From JANQOH01 sp965242575 (GTDB lineage Bacteria; Pseudomonadota; Alphaproteobacteria; UBA7887): DNA of 64,000 nucleotides. Below the pieces are notes generated by a model, which did no database searches, was not told the origin of the DNA, and saw nothing but the letters and a program-made list of their open reading frames with translations. The stretch is taken from the NCBI GenBank assembly GCA_965242575.1, contig OZ251461.1, positions 372,001-436,000 on the forward strand, read 5' to 3'. Made by a program: the position numbers and the translations under genes. Each line of letters begins with the position of its first letter. Position 1 is the first letter of the stretch. This document shows, piece by piece, positions 16,521 to 26,161 of the stretch.

Positions 16521-17585
16521 ATGAGCGATCGAGCGAGTTCCGCCGAGGAGTCGATCCCCGTGCGCGAGGCGCACCGGTTCGACGAGGGCGCGCTGGCCTC
16601 GTGGCTGCGCGGCAAGCTGGACGGCGCCGGGGCGCCGATGCGCGCGCGGCAGTTCCAGGGCGGCCAGTCGAACCCCACCTTCGCGCTCGATTTCGGCGCC
16701 CACGAATACGTCCTGCGCAAGAAGCCCCCCGGCGCGCTGCTGCCGTCGGCCCACGCGGTCGAGCGCGAATACCGGGTGCAGAAGGCGCTGGCCGGCTCCG
16801 GCCTGCCGCTGGCGGAGATGTACCTCTTGTGCGAGGACGATTCGATCATCGGCACGCCGTTCTACGTCATGGAGCGCAAGCGCGGGCGGGTCTTCCACTC
16901 GGTGGCGATGCCGGGCTCCGACCCCGGCGAGCGCGCGCGGGTCTATGCGCAGATGAACGAATGCCTGGCGGTCCTGCACGGAGTCGACCCGCAGGCGGCG
17001 GGGCTGGCGGATTTCGGCCGGCCGGGGAGCTATTTCGCGCGCCAGGTGAGCCGTTGGTCGAAGCAATACGTGATGTCGAAACAGCGCGAGATCGCGGCGA
17101 TGGACCGGCTCATCGAATGGCTGCCGGAGAACCTGCCCGACGACGACGAAACCGCCGTGGTCCACGGCGATTACCGCCTGGGCAACCTGATGATCCACGC
17201 CGACCGCCCGGAGGTCGTCGCGATCTTCGACTGGGAGCTGTCCACCCTCGGCCATCCGCTCGCCGACCTGGGATACAACCTGCTGCCCTGGAGCGCCGAC
17301 CGCGCGCGCCACCAGGGCCTCGCCGGCGCCGACCTCGCGGCGCTGGGCATTCCCGACCGCGACTCCTACATCGCCGCCTACCGCCGCGCGGCGGGGCGCG
17401 CCGAGTTCGACCCCACCTTCTACGTCGCGTTCTCGCTGTTCCGCAGCGCCGCCATCGTCGAGGGCGTCTATGCGCGCGGCCTCGCCGGCAACGCGAGCAG
17501 CGCCGACGCGGCGAAATACGGCGACATGACCCGCCCGCAGGCCGAGCTCGCCTGGTCGCTGATCGAGGGCGCGGGCCTCGCGTGA
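16521..17585 (+). CDS. Phosphotransferase family protein (APH/ACAD10-N-like)
   Basis: 354 residues from ATG 16521. Residues near 47-60 (FQGGQSNPTFAL) form the nucleotide loop, VVHGDYRLGN near 214 carries the catalytic Asp, and IFDWELSTLGHP near 235 holds the metal-binding Asp. This is the phosphotransferase family related to the kinase domain of acyl-CoA dehydrogenase 10/11, acting on hydroxyacyl or small-molecule alcohols rather than aminoglycosides. No acyl-CoA dehydrogenase partner is next to it. Confidence 0.88.
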   Translation: MSDRASSAEESIPVREAHRFDEGALASWLRGKLDGAGAPMRARQFQGGQSNPTFALDFGAHEYVLRKKPPGALLPSAHAVEREYRVQKALAGSGLPLAEMYLLCEDDSIIGTPFYVMERKRGRVFHSVAMPGSDPGERARVYAQMNECLAVLHGVDPQAAGLADFGRPGSYFARQVSRWSKQYVMSKQREIAAMDRLIEWLPENLPDDDETAVVHGDYRLGNLMIHADRPEVVAIFDWELSTLGHPLADLGYNLLPWSADRARHQGLAGADLAALGIPDRDSYIAAYRRAAGRAEFDPTFYVAFSLFRSAAIVEGVYARGLAGNASSADAAKYGDMTRPQAELAWSLIEGAGLA

Positions 17586-17676
17586 GGGGGCGCCCGGAGG
17601 GCTTCCCCTCCGCCGGCCGGCGGGGTATGCTCGGCGGACGCGGCGGAGGCGCCGCCGACCGGAAAGGGAGCGAAGG

Positions 17677-18342
17677 ATGACGTTGAGGATCGGCGACACC
17701 GCGCCGGACTTTTCCGCCGACACCACCGAGGGGCGGATCGGCTTCCACGACTGGATCGGCGACGGCTGGTGCGTGCTGTTCTCGCACCCCAAGGACTTCA
17801 CGCCGGTATGCACCACCGAGCTCGGCTACATGGCGACGCTGAAGCCGGAGTTCGACAAGCGGAACGCGCGCATCATCGGCCTCAGCGTCGACCCGGTGGG
17901 CGACCATGAGCGCTGGGCGCGCGACATCGCCGACACCAATGGCGGCGTGGCGGTCAATTATCCGCTGATCGGCGATTCCGACCTCGCGGTGGCGAAGCTC
18001 TACGGGATGCTGCCGGCCGGCGCGGGCGCGAGCTCCGAGGGCCGGACGCCCGCCGACAACGCGACGGTGCGCAACGTTTACGTCATCGGCCCCGACAAGA
18101 AGATCAAGCTCGTGCTCTCCTACCCCATGAGCACGGGGCGCAATTTCGACGAGATCCTGCGCGTCCTCGACTCGATCCAGCTCACCGCCCGGCACCAGGT
18201 GGCGACCCCGGTCAATTGGAGGGACGGCGACGAGGTGATCATCGTCCCGGCCGTCTCCGACGAGGCGGCGCGGGAGAAGTTCCCCGGCGGCTGGCGGGCG
18301 CCGAAGCCGTATATGCGCTACGTCCCGCAACCGCGCGGCTGA
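17677..18342 (+). CDS. 1-Cys peroxiredoxin (Prx6 subfamily)
   Basis: 221 residues with GGGAGCGAAGG before the ATG. The peroxidatic site DFTPVCTTE is near residue 48, and the long C-terminal dimerisation arm ending KPYMRYVPQPRG is typical of Prx6-type enzymes. There is no resolving Cys in the usual C-terminal position. It reduces peroxides, probably with an external thiol. It is monocistronic and is followed by tRNA-Val. Confidence 0.93.
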   Translation: MTLRIGDTAPDFSADTTEGRIGFHDWIGDGWCVLFSHPKDFTPVCTTELGYMATLKPEFDKRNARIIGLSVDPVGDHERWARDIADTNGGVAVNYPLIGDSDLAVAKLYGMLPAGAGASSEGRTPADNATVRNVYVIGPDKKIKLVLSYPMSTGRNFDEILRVLDSIQLTARHQVATPVNWRDGDEVIIVPAVSDEAAREKFPGGWRAPKPYMRYVPQPRG

Positions 18343-18399
18343 CCGGCGCCGGCGCGGATTGACTCGCCGCCCCGGCGCCCGCTATAGGGCCGCCTCGGC

Positions 18400-18474
18400 G
18401 GGCGCGTAGCTCAGCGGGAGAGCACCGTCTTCACACGGCGGGGGTCGCTGGTTCGATCCCAGCCGCGCCCACCA
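18400..18474 (+). tRNA. tRNA-Val (anticodon CAC)
   Basis: The sequence folds as a standard cloverleaf: acceptor GGGCGCG/CGCGCCC, D arm GCTC...GAGC, anticodon stem CCGTC/GGCGG with loop TTCACAC, and T arm GCTGG-TTCGATC-CCAGC, with CCA encoded. The anticodon CAC reads the valine codon GTG, frequent in this GC-rich genome. tRNA genes are common integration targets and an envelope cluster starts just downstream, but I saw no repeat of the tRNA 3' end to mark an integrated element. Confidence 0.95.
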
Positions 18475-18592
18475 CCCCGCGGCCCCCGCCGCCGCGGAGC
18501 GCCCAACCTTGGGAGTTGCGCGTGACGGCGCACAGTTTCGGCCTCCGGCGCGCGTTCGGCGTCGAGCGGCGACGCCGAGCGACACGCGGGCC

Positions 18593-20614
18593 ATGGACCG
18601 GGCGCGCGATGACCGGCGCGCGGGGCGGAAAACGTCCTTGAGGGGAGCCGCCGTACGCGCGGCCCGTTACCTGCCCGACCGCTTCACCCTGGCGCTGGCC
18701 GGACTCGCGGCGGTCTCCGGCGCGTCGATCCTCCCGCGCCAGGCGGAGTTCGGACCCGGGATCGACCGGGACTCCGCCGCCTACGTATGTATCGCCAGAA
18801 GCCTGCTCGCGGGCGAAGGATACGCCGGTTGCGGCGGGACCGGCGCGATGGAGTATTGGCCGCCGCTGTATCCGGCGTTGCTGGCGGCGGCGAGCCTTCC
18901 GGGGTTCGATCCCCGGGAAGCGGCGGGTCCGCTCAACGCCGTCATCCTCGGCGCGCTCGTCTTCGCCGCCGGGCAATGGCTGCGGCGCAACATCGCCTCC
19001 CGCCCGCTCGCGGCGGCAGGTTGCCTCGCGGCGGCGTCATCGGTCCCGCTGGCGTGGATATCGTCCTGGGCGTTGCCGGATCCGGCGTTCATTCTGTTCT
19101 CGGCGCTCGCGCTGATATGGGCGGACCGGCGCCTCGAGGACGGCCGGCGGGCGTCGCTGGCGTGGGCGGCGGCGTTCTCCGCCCTGGCCTGGGCGACCCG
19201 TTGCCTCGGCGGCGCGGTCGTCGTCGCGGTCGCCCTGGCGCTGCTGCTGGAGCGCCGCTCCACTCCGAGCCGGAAAGCCCGGGACGTATGGCTCTACGCC
19301 GCGATTTCCGCGGCGCCGGTTTGCGCCTGGATAGCCCGATACCCGATCGGGACGGGCTGGTTTTTCGCGCCATCGGAGGCCGCCTCCTACACTTTGGGGG
19401 GGATCCTGGCCGGAGTCGCCGAGACGGCGGGCGGGTGGCTGGCGCACGAACCGGCGCGCGAAGCGGACGGCGCTCTCGGTCCGCACGGCGTTCTCGGCGC
19501 GGCGGTCCTGCTGTTCGCGGCGGCGGCCGCGGGCTGCCGCGGCGCGCGGGCGCTTCCGCGAACCGCGCGGCCCCGCGAGCGCTCCTTCCTCCTGTTCGGC
19601 GGATTCGCGTTCGCCTATATCGCGCTCCTCGCCCACGCAACGCCGACGGGGCTCACGCTTCACGGCCTCCAACCGCGGCGCCTTCTGCCCGTGTACCTCC
19701 CGTTCCTGTTCATGGCGTTTCTGGCGGCGGACCGCCTGGCAGGCGCCTGGACGGATCGGCGCGCCGAGGCGCAGCCCGCCGGCCGGGCGTCCGCGCTCGT
19801 CATGGCCATGGGTCTGGTCCTCTGGCTGTCATGGGGCGGGCATGCGCGGTTGACGCTGGTCCGGGAGGATCTCGAGGCGCCCTTCGGCGGCTTGCGATGG
19901 GGCGATTCGGGAGTCGTCCGCTACGTTCGGGACAATCCCGGCGGAGTCGTGTGGACCAATGCGGATCGGGCGCTTCGCCTCGCCGTCGGCGAGGAGGCGG
20001 AGATCCGCCAATTGCCGCCCGATCTCGCCGAATGGCGCAAGTGGATGGTCCGGCAGGGAGATCGTATCGTGTGGCTCCATGACCCGTTGCAGGAGCGTCC
20101 GCCTTACGACGCTTCCGACATTTACGCTCCGGGGACGGCGAGATTGCTCGCCGCGGCCGGAGACGGCCTGGTGTTCGGGATCGGCGGGTCCTCCGCTTCC
20201 GGCCGCGAATCCCGACTCGCCGAAGCGGTGTTGAAAGGCGCGCCGCCGGCCGCCGAGTCCGTTTTCGACGTCCATATCGGGAACGACGGCGGGCTTTTGA
20301 TCTACGTCAAACGGGAATGCGGCGCGGCGGACTCCGAAGCGCGGTTCTTTCTGCGCGTCTCCCCGCTCCATGCCGCCGATCTTCCCGGCGACGCGCCGAA
20401 GCGCGGTATCGAAATTCGGGATTTCGACTTCGAACGCAACGGGATGCGGGACGGAAACGCCTGCCTGGCGTTCGCCGCGCTCCCGCAATACGGCATCGCG
20501 CGCGTCTCGACCGGTCAATTCGACGACGACGGCGAGCTGTGGCGGACGGAGTTCGCCCCGCCGCGACCCGGGCGAGGGGCATCGCCCGCGCGGCGGCGCG
20601 GCGGGCCGGCATGA
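18593..20614 (+). CDS. GT-C superfamily (ArnT/GT39-like) membrane protein, paralogue A
   Basis: 673 residues from ATG 18593; alternative starts exist up- and downstream. The N-terminal loop GIDRDSAAYVCIARSLLAGEGY has the acidic residue and spacing seen after the first membrane helix of GT39/ArnT-type glycosyltransferases, followed by many hydrophobic helices to about residue 420. These enzymes transfer sugars from polyprenyl-phosphate donors on the periplasmic side. From about residue 556 a soluble C-terminal domain follows (FDVHIGND...LIYVKREC...ARFFLRVSP...DLP...STGQ), shared with the other GT-C genes of this window. Its stop overlaps the ATG of the SGNH-like gene. Acceptor unknown. Confidence 0.75.
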   Translation: MDRARDDRRAGRKTSLRGAAVRAARYLPDRFTLALAGLAAVSGASILPRQAEFGPGIDRDSAAYVCIARSLLAGEGYAGCGGTGAMEYWPPLYPALLAAASLPGFDPREAAGPLNAVILGALVFAAGQWLRRNIASRPLAAAGCLAAASSVPLAWISSWALPDPAFILFSALALIWADRRLEDGRRASLAWAAAFSALAWATRCLGGAVVVAVALALLLERRSTPSRKARDVWLYAAISAAPVCAWIARYPIGTGWFFAPSEAASYTLGGILAGVAETAGGWLAHEPAREADGALGPHGVLGAAVLLFAAAAAGCRGARALPRTARPRERSFLLFGGFAFAYIALLAHATPTGLTLHGLQPRRLLPVYLPFLFMAFLAADRLAGAWTDRRAEAQPAGRASALVMAMGLVLWLSWGGHARLTLVREDLEAPFGGLRWGDSGVVRYVRDNPGGVVWTNADRALRLAVGEEAEIRQLPPDLAEWRKWMVRQGDRIVWLHDPLQERPPYDASDIYAPGTARLLAAAGDGLVFGIGGSSASGRESRLAEAVLKGAPPAAESVFDVHIGNDGGLLIYVKRECGAADSEARFFLRVSPLHAADLPGDAPKRGIEIRDFDFERNGMRDGNACLAFAALPQYGIARVSTGQFDDDGELWRTEFAPPRPGRGASPARRRGGPA

Positions 20615-22062
20615 CGCCGGCGGATCCCCGTCCGGACGGCGGCGGCGGCCGTCCCGCCGCATCCGGATCCGGGATCGAACCACCCCGGCCCCCCCGCGCC
20701 GTGGCCCGCACGATAGGATCGATACTGCTCATGCCCCTGCTCCCCATCCTCGGCGCCGGCGGCGCTCCGGGGCCGGAGGAGCCGGAACGGCCGCTCCGTC
20801 CCCGCGCCGTCGCCCGCACGTTGGGCTGGCTTCTGCTTATCCTCCTGGCGACCGCGTTCGCCGCCGCCTGCGGCGCCGAGATTTACTTTCGCCTGGCGCA
20901 TCCCTACCTGACGGTCGAAACTCCCTACAGGCTCGTCCCCGGCGTCGGCCGCGTCTTGCGGCCCGGCGCCGAAGTCTGGATCGAGGAGCGCCGCGACCTC
21001 TGGTTCGTCGCGCAGGCCAACGGCCTGGGCTTCCTCGACCGCGAGCCCCGCGATCCCCGCCGCACCGCCGAAAGCTGCCACGTCGCCGCCCTGGGCAGCG
21101 AATTCGTGGAGGCGCGCGCGACCTCGCCGATCGACAAATTCCACGTCCGCCTCGAAGAGCTGGCCGCCCGGGCGCTGCCCGGCCTCGACGTCACGACCTC
21201 GGCGTACGGAATCGCGGGCGCCGGACAAATCGCCCAACTGGCCTATTACGACGCCTACGCCCGGCGTACGAACCCCGAACTGGTGGTCCTGGTCTTCAGG
21301 CGCGCCGATATGGCCCGCAACGCTCCGCTCGTATGGGGTATCCGGTCCGGACACGATCCGGACCGGTTCCCGCACCTCACCGCCCTCCGGGACCGCGACG
21401 GAGCGATGACCCTGCGCCCGCCGGGGACCGACAGCCCGCGACTCCGCGACGCGCTCATGGAGCGAATCCCGGCCCCGCCGGACCCCTGGCCGACGCGGAC
21501 CGTCGACGGCCTCGCCCCGTATTCCCGCCTGGCGGTATATCTGGCCGGACGAACCGAACCGGCCCGCGCCCTACCGCCGGACGGGCATGAAGAACGGCAA
21601 AGGGCGCTGTGGACGGAACTCCTGCGCCAGCGTCCCCACTACGCCTGGATACTCCAGCGCCCAACGAACCGGGAAGCGGGAAACCGCGCCGGCTCCCCGC
21701 CGCACAGGCAGCGTTGGCGGGAATACAGGTTCGCCTTCACCGCCTTCGCCCTGGACCGGTTCAAGGAGCGCGCCGACCGCGACGGCGCCGCCCTCGTGGT
21801 CCTGGCGACCTGGAGCGGATCGAACGACCGGGCGCTGGACACGTTGCGCGAGATGGCGCGGGAGCGCGGGATTCCCATGATCGAGGAGCGGGACTACGGC
21901 TACGCCGACGGAGTCTTTCCCATGGATGCGAGATTCGATTCCGGCCCCGGCGTTCGGGACGCGGCCCGCCACCGCATGGCGGCGGAGGCGCTGCTGGCGT
22001 GGCTGGCGGAAAACCCGCAGGTCTGCGGCGGCGCGCGCCGCGGGCGAACCCCGCCCCTGTAA
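20611..22062 (+). CDS. Membrane-anchored SGNH-like protein 1, catalytic Ser apparently lost
   Basis: 483 residues; ATG overlaps the previous stop (ATGA). After a Pro-rich N-terminus there is one transmembrane segment (LGWLLLILLATAFAAACGAE). The rest follows the SGNH/GDSL layout seen in envelope O-acetylation proteins, with a conserved-looking end ARHRMAAEALLAWLAE. Block I, usually GDSFTEA, here reads GSEFVEA (near residues 165-171), so the nucleophile position appears to be Glu. LVVLVFRRADMARN occupies the block III position. A structural or binding role is as likely as catalysis. Situated between two GT-C genes. Confidence 0.7.
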   Translation: MTPADPRPDGGGGRPAASGSGIEPPRPPRAVARTIGSILLMPLLPILGAGGAPGPEEPERPLRPRAVARTLGWLLLILLATAFAAACGAEIYFRLAHPYLTVETPYRLVPGVGRVLRPGAEVWIEERRDLWFVAQANGLGFLDREPRDPRRTAESCHVAALGSEFVEARATSPIDKFHVRLEELAARALPGLDVTTSAYGIAGAGQIAQLAYYDAYARRTNPELVVLVFRRADMARNAPLVWGIRSGHDPDRFPHLTALRDRDGAMTLRPPGTDSPRLRDALMERIPAPPDPWPTRTVDGLAPYSRLAVYLAGRTEPARALPPDGHEERQRALWTELLRQRPHYAWILQRPTNREAGNRAGSPPHRQRWREYRFAFTAFALDRFKERADRDGAALVVLATWSGSNDRALDTLREMARERGIPMIEERDYGYADGVFPMDARFDSGPGVRDAARHRMAAEALLAWLAENPQVCGGARRGRTPPL

Positions 22063-22067
22063 CCGCC

Positions 22068-24011
22068 TTGCGCGCTCCGGATCGCGAAAACCCCGTGTCC
22101 GCCGGCTGGACGGCCGCCCTGGCCGGGCTCGCGGTTCTGTCCGCCGCGGCGATCCTCGCGCCGCAAATCGGATACGGAACGGGACTCGGCTGGGATCCGG
22201 TCAACTATTTGTGCACCGCCAGAAACATGCTCGCCGGGGAGGGCTTTCTCGGATGCGGCGGCTGGCCGTTCTCGCCGTGGGCGCCGGGTTATCCCGCGAT
22301 GCTGGCGGCGGCGGGCGGACTCCTGGACCTCGACCCTTACGACATCGCCGGTCCGATCAACGCCGCCGCCTTCGGCGCGCTCGTCTTCGTCGCCGGGCAA
22401 TGGCTGCTGCGAAACCTCGAATCCCGCGTCCTCGCCGTCCTGGGCTGCCTCGCGGTGGCGTCGTCGCCCCCGTTGATGTGGATAGCCTCCCACGCCTGGT
22501 CGGAGCCGGCGTTCCTGTTGTTCGCTACCCTCGCGCTGACCCGTGCGGCTCGGTATTTCGCAGACGGGCGGGCGGCGACGCTGGCGTGGACGGCGGCGTT
22601 CACCGCGCTGGCCTGCGCCACCCGGTACGCCGGCGTCGTACTGGCGGCCGTCATCGCCGCGGGGCTGGTCCTGGAGCGCCGCGGTTCGCCGCGCCGCAAG
22701 GCCAGGCGGTTCTGGGCCTACGGACTGGCCTCCGCGGCGCCCGTTTGCGCCTGGATGCTGCGAAACCTGATCGAGACGGGCTGGTTCTTCATGCCCCGGG
22801 TACCCGTGGACCATCCCTTGCCGGAAGTCCTCGCGGACGTCGCGCAGACGGTGGGCGCATGGATGCTCCACGACGCCCGGCTGCATGGCGCGCCTGCGCT
22901 CGGAGCGGCCGCCTTGCTGCTTCTGGCCGCCGAGGCCGGCCGGCGCGGCTTGCGGGCGCTCCCGCGCGTCGCGCGCCCCCGGGAGCGTTCGTTCCTGCTG
23001 TTTGGCGGCTTCGCGTTCGCATACGCCGTCTTCTACGCCTACACGGCGGTGGCGGGACACCATGGGCACGGCGTCCAGGAGCGGCACCTTCTGCCGCTGT
23101 ACCTCCCGCTCCTGTTCGCGGCGCTGCTCGGGGCGGACCGCGCCGCGAGCGCCGGAGGAGCCGGGCGGGACCGGCGGCGGGGACTGCGGAGCCGCGCCCC
23201 GGCGCTCGTTCTCGCCGCGGCGCTCGCTACATGGCTGTCCTGGGGCGCGTATCCGCCGATACGCGACGTCCTGCAAGGGCGCTTCCCGGCCTACAGCACC
23301 TATTGGTCCCGGGAGCACGCCGATTCGGAGGCGGCCCGTCGTTCGGAGGTCGTCCGTTACCTTCGCGTCGACGCCGGCCGGGGAGGAGTCGTCCGGTCCA
23401 ACGCCAAGAATTGGCTCGAGGCCTGGGCCGGCGGAATGGCGGAGCATGCGCCGCTGCCTGCGGGAAGGGAGGAGCACTCCGACGCGGCGGGCGCGCTGGC
23501 GGAATGGTTCGATGCGCGCGTCCGCGGCGGAGACCGCATCGTCTGGCTTCACGACGAGCGGCGCCGCGGCGGCCGCAGCTACGGCGCCGACGACCTGCGC
23601 GCGTTGCCGGGAGCGATCCCGCTGGCGGATTTGCAGGATGGATTGGTGCTCCGGAAAGAGACCTTCACGGATATCGCGCGACCGGGGACCTCCCTGGCGG
23701 TCGGCGGCCCCCTCGAGCTCCGCGTCGACGCGGGCGGAAAGTGGCTGATCCTGATCGACAGCGAGTGCCGGCGCATGGACCCCGATGCGGCGCTCGCGCT
23801 GCACGCGGTTCCGGTTCGCGTCTCCGATCTTCCTCGTGACCGCAGGGTTTGGCGCTTCGATAATCTGGGTTCCGAACTCCAACGAAACAGAAGTAACGAC
23901 GACGACGGATGTTCGGCCTTCGCCAAACTCCCGGATTACGAGATCGCCCACATATGGATCGGCCAATCCACAAGCGCCGGGAACACGCTATGGGACGTGG
24001 ATATTCCGTGA
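22068..24011 (+). CDS. GT-C superfamily (ArnT/GT39-like) membrane protein, paralogue B
   Basis: 647 residues if started at TTG 22068, the position matching the start of paralogues C and D; GTG 22095 is an alternative. The loop GLGWDPVNYLCTARNMLAGEG matches the acidic first-loop motif of GT39/ArnT-type enzymes and is followed by many hydrophobic helices. The C-terminal soluble domain (from about 543) is of the same kind as in paralogue A, with DAALALHAVPVRVSDLP and LPDYEIAHIWIGQ. It is nearly identical over most of its length to paralogue C. Starts 5 bases after the SGNH-like gene. Confidence 0.75.
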   Translation: MRAPDRENPVSAGWTAALAGLAVLSAAAILAPQIGYGTGLGWDPVNYLCTARNMLAGEGFLGCGGWPFSPWAPGYPAMLAAAGGLLDLDPYDIAGPINAAAFGALVFVAGQWLLRNLESRVLAVLGCLAVASSPPLMWIASHAWSEPAFLLFATLALTRAARYFADGRAATLAWTAAFTALACATRYAGVVLAAVIAAGLVLERRGSPRRKARRFWAYGLASAAPVCAWMLRNLIETGWFFMPRVPVDHPLPEVLADVAQTVGAWMLHDARLHGAPALGAAALLLLAAEAGRRGLRALPRVARPRERSFLLFGGFAFAYAVFYAYTAVAGHHGHGVQERHLLPLYLPLLFAALLGADRAASAGGAGRDRRRGLRSRAPALVLAAALATWLSWGAYPPIRDVLQGRFPAYSTYWSREHADSEAARRSEVVRYLRVDAGRGGVVRSNAKNWLEAWAGGMAEHAPLPAGREEHSDAAGALAEWFDARVRGGDRIVWLHDERRRGGRSYGADDLRALPGAIPLADLQDGLVLRKETFTDIARPGTSLAVGGPLELRVDAGGKWLILIDSECRRMDPDAALALHAVPVRVSDLPRDRRVWRFDNLGSELQRNRSNDDDGCSAFAKLPDYEIAHIWIGQSTSAGNTLWDVDIP

Positions 24012-24120
24012 AACGCCCGCCGGAGCCCCCCGCCGATGTTCGCCGCCCGATCCCGGGACGCCGGCATATGCGCGGCGGTGCGCCGCAGGCGGGCGCGCGC
24101 CGCGAGCGCGCTCCACCTCC

Positions 24121-26040
24121 GTGACCGATCGGGGCGCCATGGTTCGCGAAAGCTTCGTGTCCGCCGGCTGGACGGCCGGCCTGGCCGGGCTCGCGGTTCT
24201 TTCCGCCGCTGCGATCCTCGCGCCGCAAATCGGATACGGAACGGGGCTCGGCTGGGATCCCGTCAACTATTTGTGCACCGCCAGAAACATGCTCGCCGGG
24301 GAGGGCTTTTTCGGATGCGGCGGCCGCTCGTTCTCGCCGTGGGCGCCGGGTTACCCGGCGATGCTGGCGGCGGCGGGCGGATTTATAGCTCGGGATCCTT
24401 ACGACGTCGCCGGTCCGATCAACGCCGCCGCCTTCGGCGCGCTCGTCTTCGTCGCCGGGCAATGGCTGCTGCGAAACCTCGAATCCCGCGTCCTCGCCGT
24501 TCTGGGTTGCCTCGCGGTAGCGTCGTCGCCCCCGTTGATGGGGATAGCCTCCTACGCCTATTCGGAGACGGCGTTCCTGCTGTTCACCGCCCTCGCGCTG
24601 ACCCGCGCGGATCGATATTTCGACGATAGGCGGGCGGCGTCGCTGGCGTGGGCGGCGGCGTTCACCGCGCTGGCCTGCGCCACCCGGTACGCCGGCGTCG
24701 TAATCGCGGCCGTCATCGCCGCGGGGCTGGTTCTGGAGCGCCGCGGCTCGCCGCGCCGCAAGGCCATGCGGTTGTGGGCCTACGGACTGGCCTCCGCGGC
24801 GCCCGTTTGCGCCTGGATGCTGCGAAACCTGATCGAGGAAGGCTGGTTCTTCATGCCCCGGGTCCCCGTGGACCATCCCTTGCCGGAGGTTCTCGCGGAC
24901 ACCGCGCGGACGGTGGGCGGATGGATGCTCCACGACGCCCGGCCGCACGGCGCGCTCGGCGCGGCCGCCCTGCTGCTTCTGGCCGCCGGGGCAGGCTGGC
25001 GCGGCCTGCGGGCGCTCCCGCGCGTCGCGCGCCCTCGGGAGCGTTCGTTCCTGCTGTTCGGCGGGTTCGTGCTCGCGTACGCCGTCTTCTACGCCTACAC
25101 GGCGGTGGCGGGACACCATGAGCACGGCGTCCAGGCGCGCCACCTATTTCCGATGTACTTTCCTATCCTGTTCGCCGCGCTGCTGGAAGCGGATCGGCTC
25201 GCCAGCTGCGGGCGCGAGACGCGTGGGACGTGGACACGCGCCGCCGCCGCCGGTCTCCTTCTCTGGCTGTCCTGGGGCGTGTATCCATCGATACGCGACG
25301 TCCTGAGCGGCCGCTTCCCCGCCTACAGCTCCATCGGATCGCAGGAGTACGCCGATTCCAGGACGGCCCGTCGTTCGGAGGTCGTCCGTTACCTGCGCGC
25401 CGACGTCGGCCGGGGCGGGACCGTCTGGTCCAACGCGAAGGACTGGCTCGAGATCCACGCCGGCGGAATGGCGGCGCATGCGCCGCTGCCCGCGGGAAGG
25501 GAGGAGCACTCCGACGCGGCGGGCGCGTTGGCGGAATGGTTCGATGCGCGCGTCCGCGGCGGAGACCGCATCGTCTGGCTTCACGGCGAGCGGCGCCGCG
25601 GCGGCCGCAGCTACGGCGCCGACGACCTGCGCGCGTTGCCGGGAGCGATCCCGCTGGCGGATTTGAAGGACGGCTTGGTGCTCCGGAAAGAGACCTTCAC
25701 GGATATCGCGCGACCGGGGGCCTCCCTGGTGGTCGGCGGCCCCTTCGAGCTCCGCATCGACGCGGGCGGAAAGTGGCCGATCCCGATCGACAGCGAGTGC
25801 CGACGCATGGACCCGGATGCGGCGCTCGCGCTGCACGCGGTTCCGGTTCGCGTCTCCGATCTTCCTCGTGACCGCCGGGTCTGGCGCTTCGATAACCTGG
25901 ATTCCGAACTCCAAAGAAACAGGAGTGACGACGACGGTTGTTCGACTTTCGCCAAATTCCCGGATTACGAGATCGCCCACATACGGATCGGCCAATCCAC
26001 GGGCGCCAGGAGCACGTTATGGAGCGTGGAAGTTCTGTAA
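24121..26040 (+). CDS. GT-C superfamily (ArnT/GT39-like) membrane protein, paralogue C
   Basis: 639 residues from GTG 24121, where the leader MTDRGAMVRES matches paralogue D. It is a tandem copy of paralogue B, with the same first loop (GLGWDPVNYLCTARNMLAGEG), the same helices and the same C-terminal domain including FPDYEIAHIRIGQ. About 110 bases of leader before its start also resemble the leader of paralogue D, so the duplicated unit is a gene plus leader of about 2 kb. Specialisation is not deducible. Confidence 0.75.
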   Translation: MTDRGAMVRESFVSAGWTAGLAGLAVLSAAAILAPQIGYGTGLGWDPVNYLCTARNMLAGEGFFGCGGRSFSPWAPGYPAMLAAAGGFIARDPYDVAGPINAAAFGALVFVAGQWLLRNLESRVLAVLGCLAVASSPPLMGIASYAYSETAFLLFTALALTRADRYFDDRRAASLAWAAAFTALACATRYAGVVIAAVIAAGLVLERRGSPRRKAMRLWAYGLASAAPVCAWMLRNLIEEGWFFMPRVPVDHPLPEVLADTARTVGGWMLHDARPHGALGAAALLLLAAGAGWRGLRALPRVARPRERSFLLFGGFVLAYAVFYAYTAVAGHHEHGVQARHLFPMYFPILFAALLEADRLASCGRETRGTWTRAAAAGLLLWLSWGVYPSIRDVLSGRFPAYSSIGSQEYADSRTARRSEVVRYLRADVGRGGTVWSNAKDWLEIHAGGMAAHAPLPAGREEHSDAAGALAEWFDARVRGGDRIVWLHGERRRGGRSYGADDLRALPGAIPLADLKDGLVLRKETFTDIARPGASLVVGGPFELRIDAGGKWPIPIDSECRRMDPDAALALHAVPVRVSDLPRDRRVWRFDNLDSELQRNRSDDDGCSTFAKFPDYEIAHIRIGQSTGARSTLWSVEVL

Positions 26041-26161
26041 AGCGCCCGCCGGAGCGCCCCGCCGGTTTTCGCCGCCCGATCGCGGAGATCCGGCTCATGC
26101 GCGGCGGCGCGCGGAGGGCGGCCCCGCCGACGGGCGCGCGCCGCGGGCAAGCTCCGCCCCC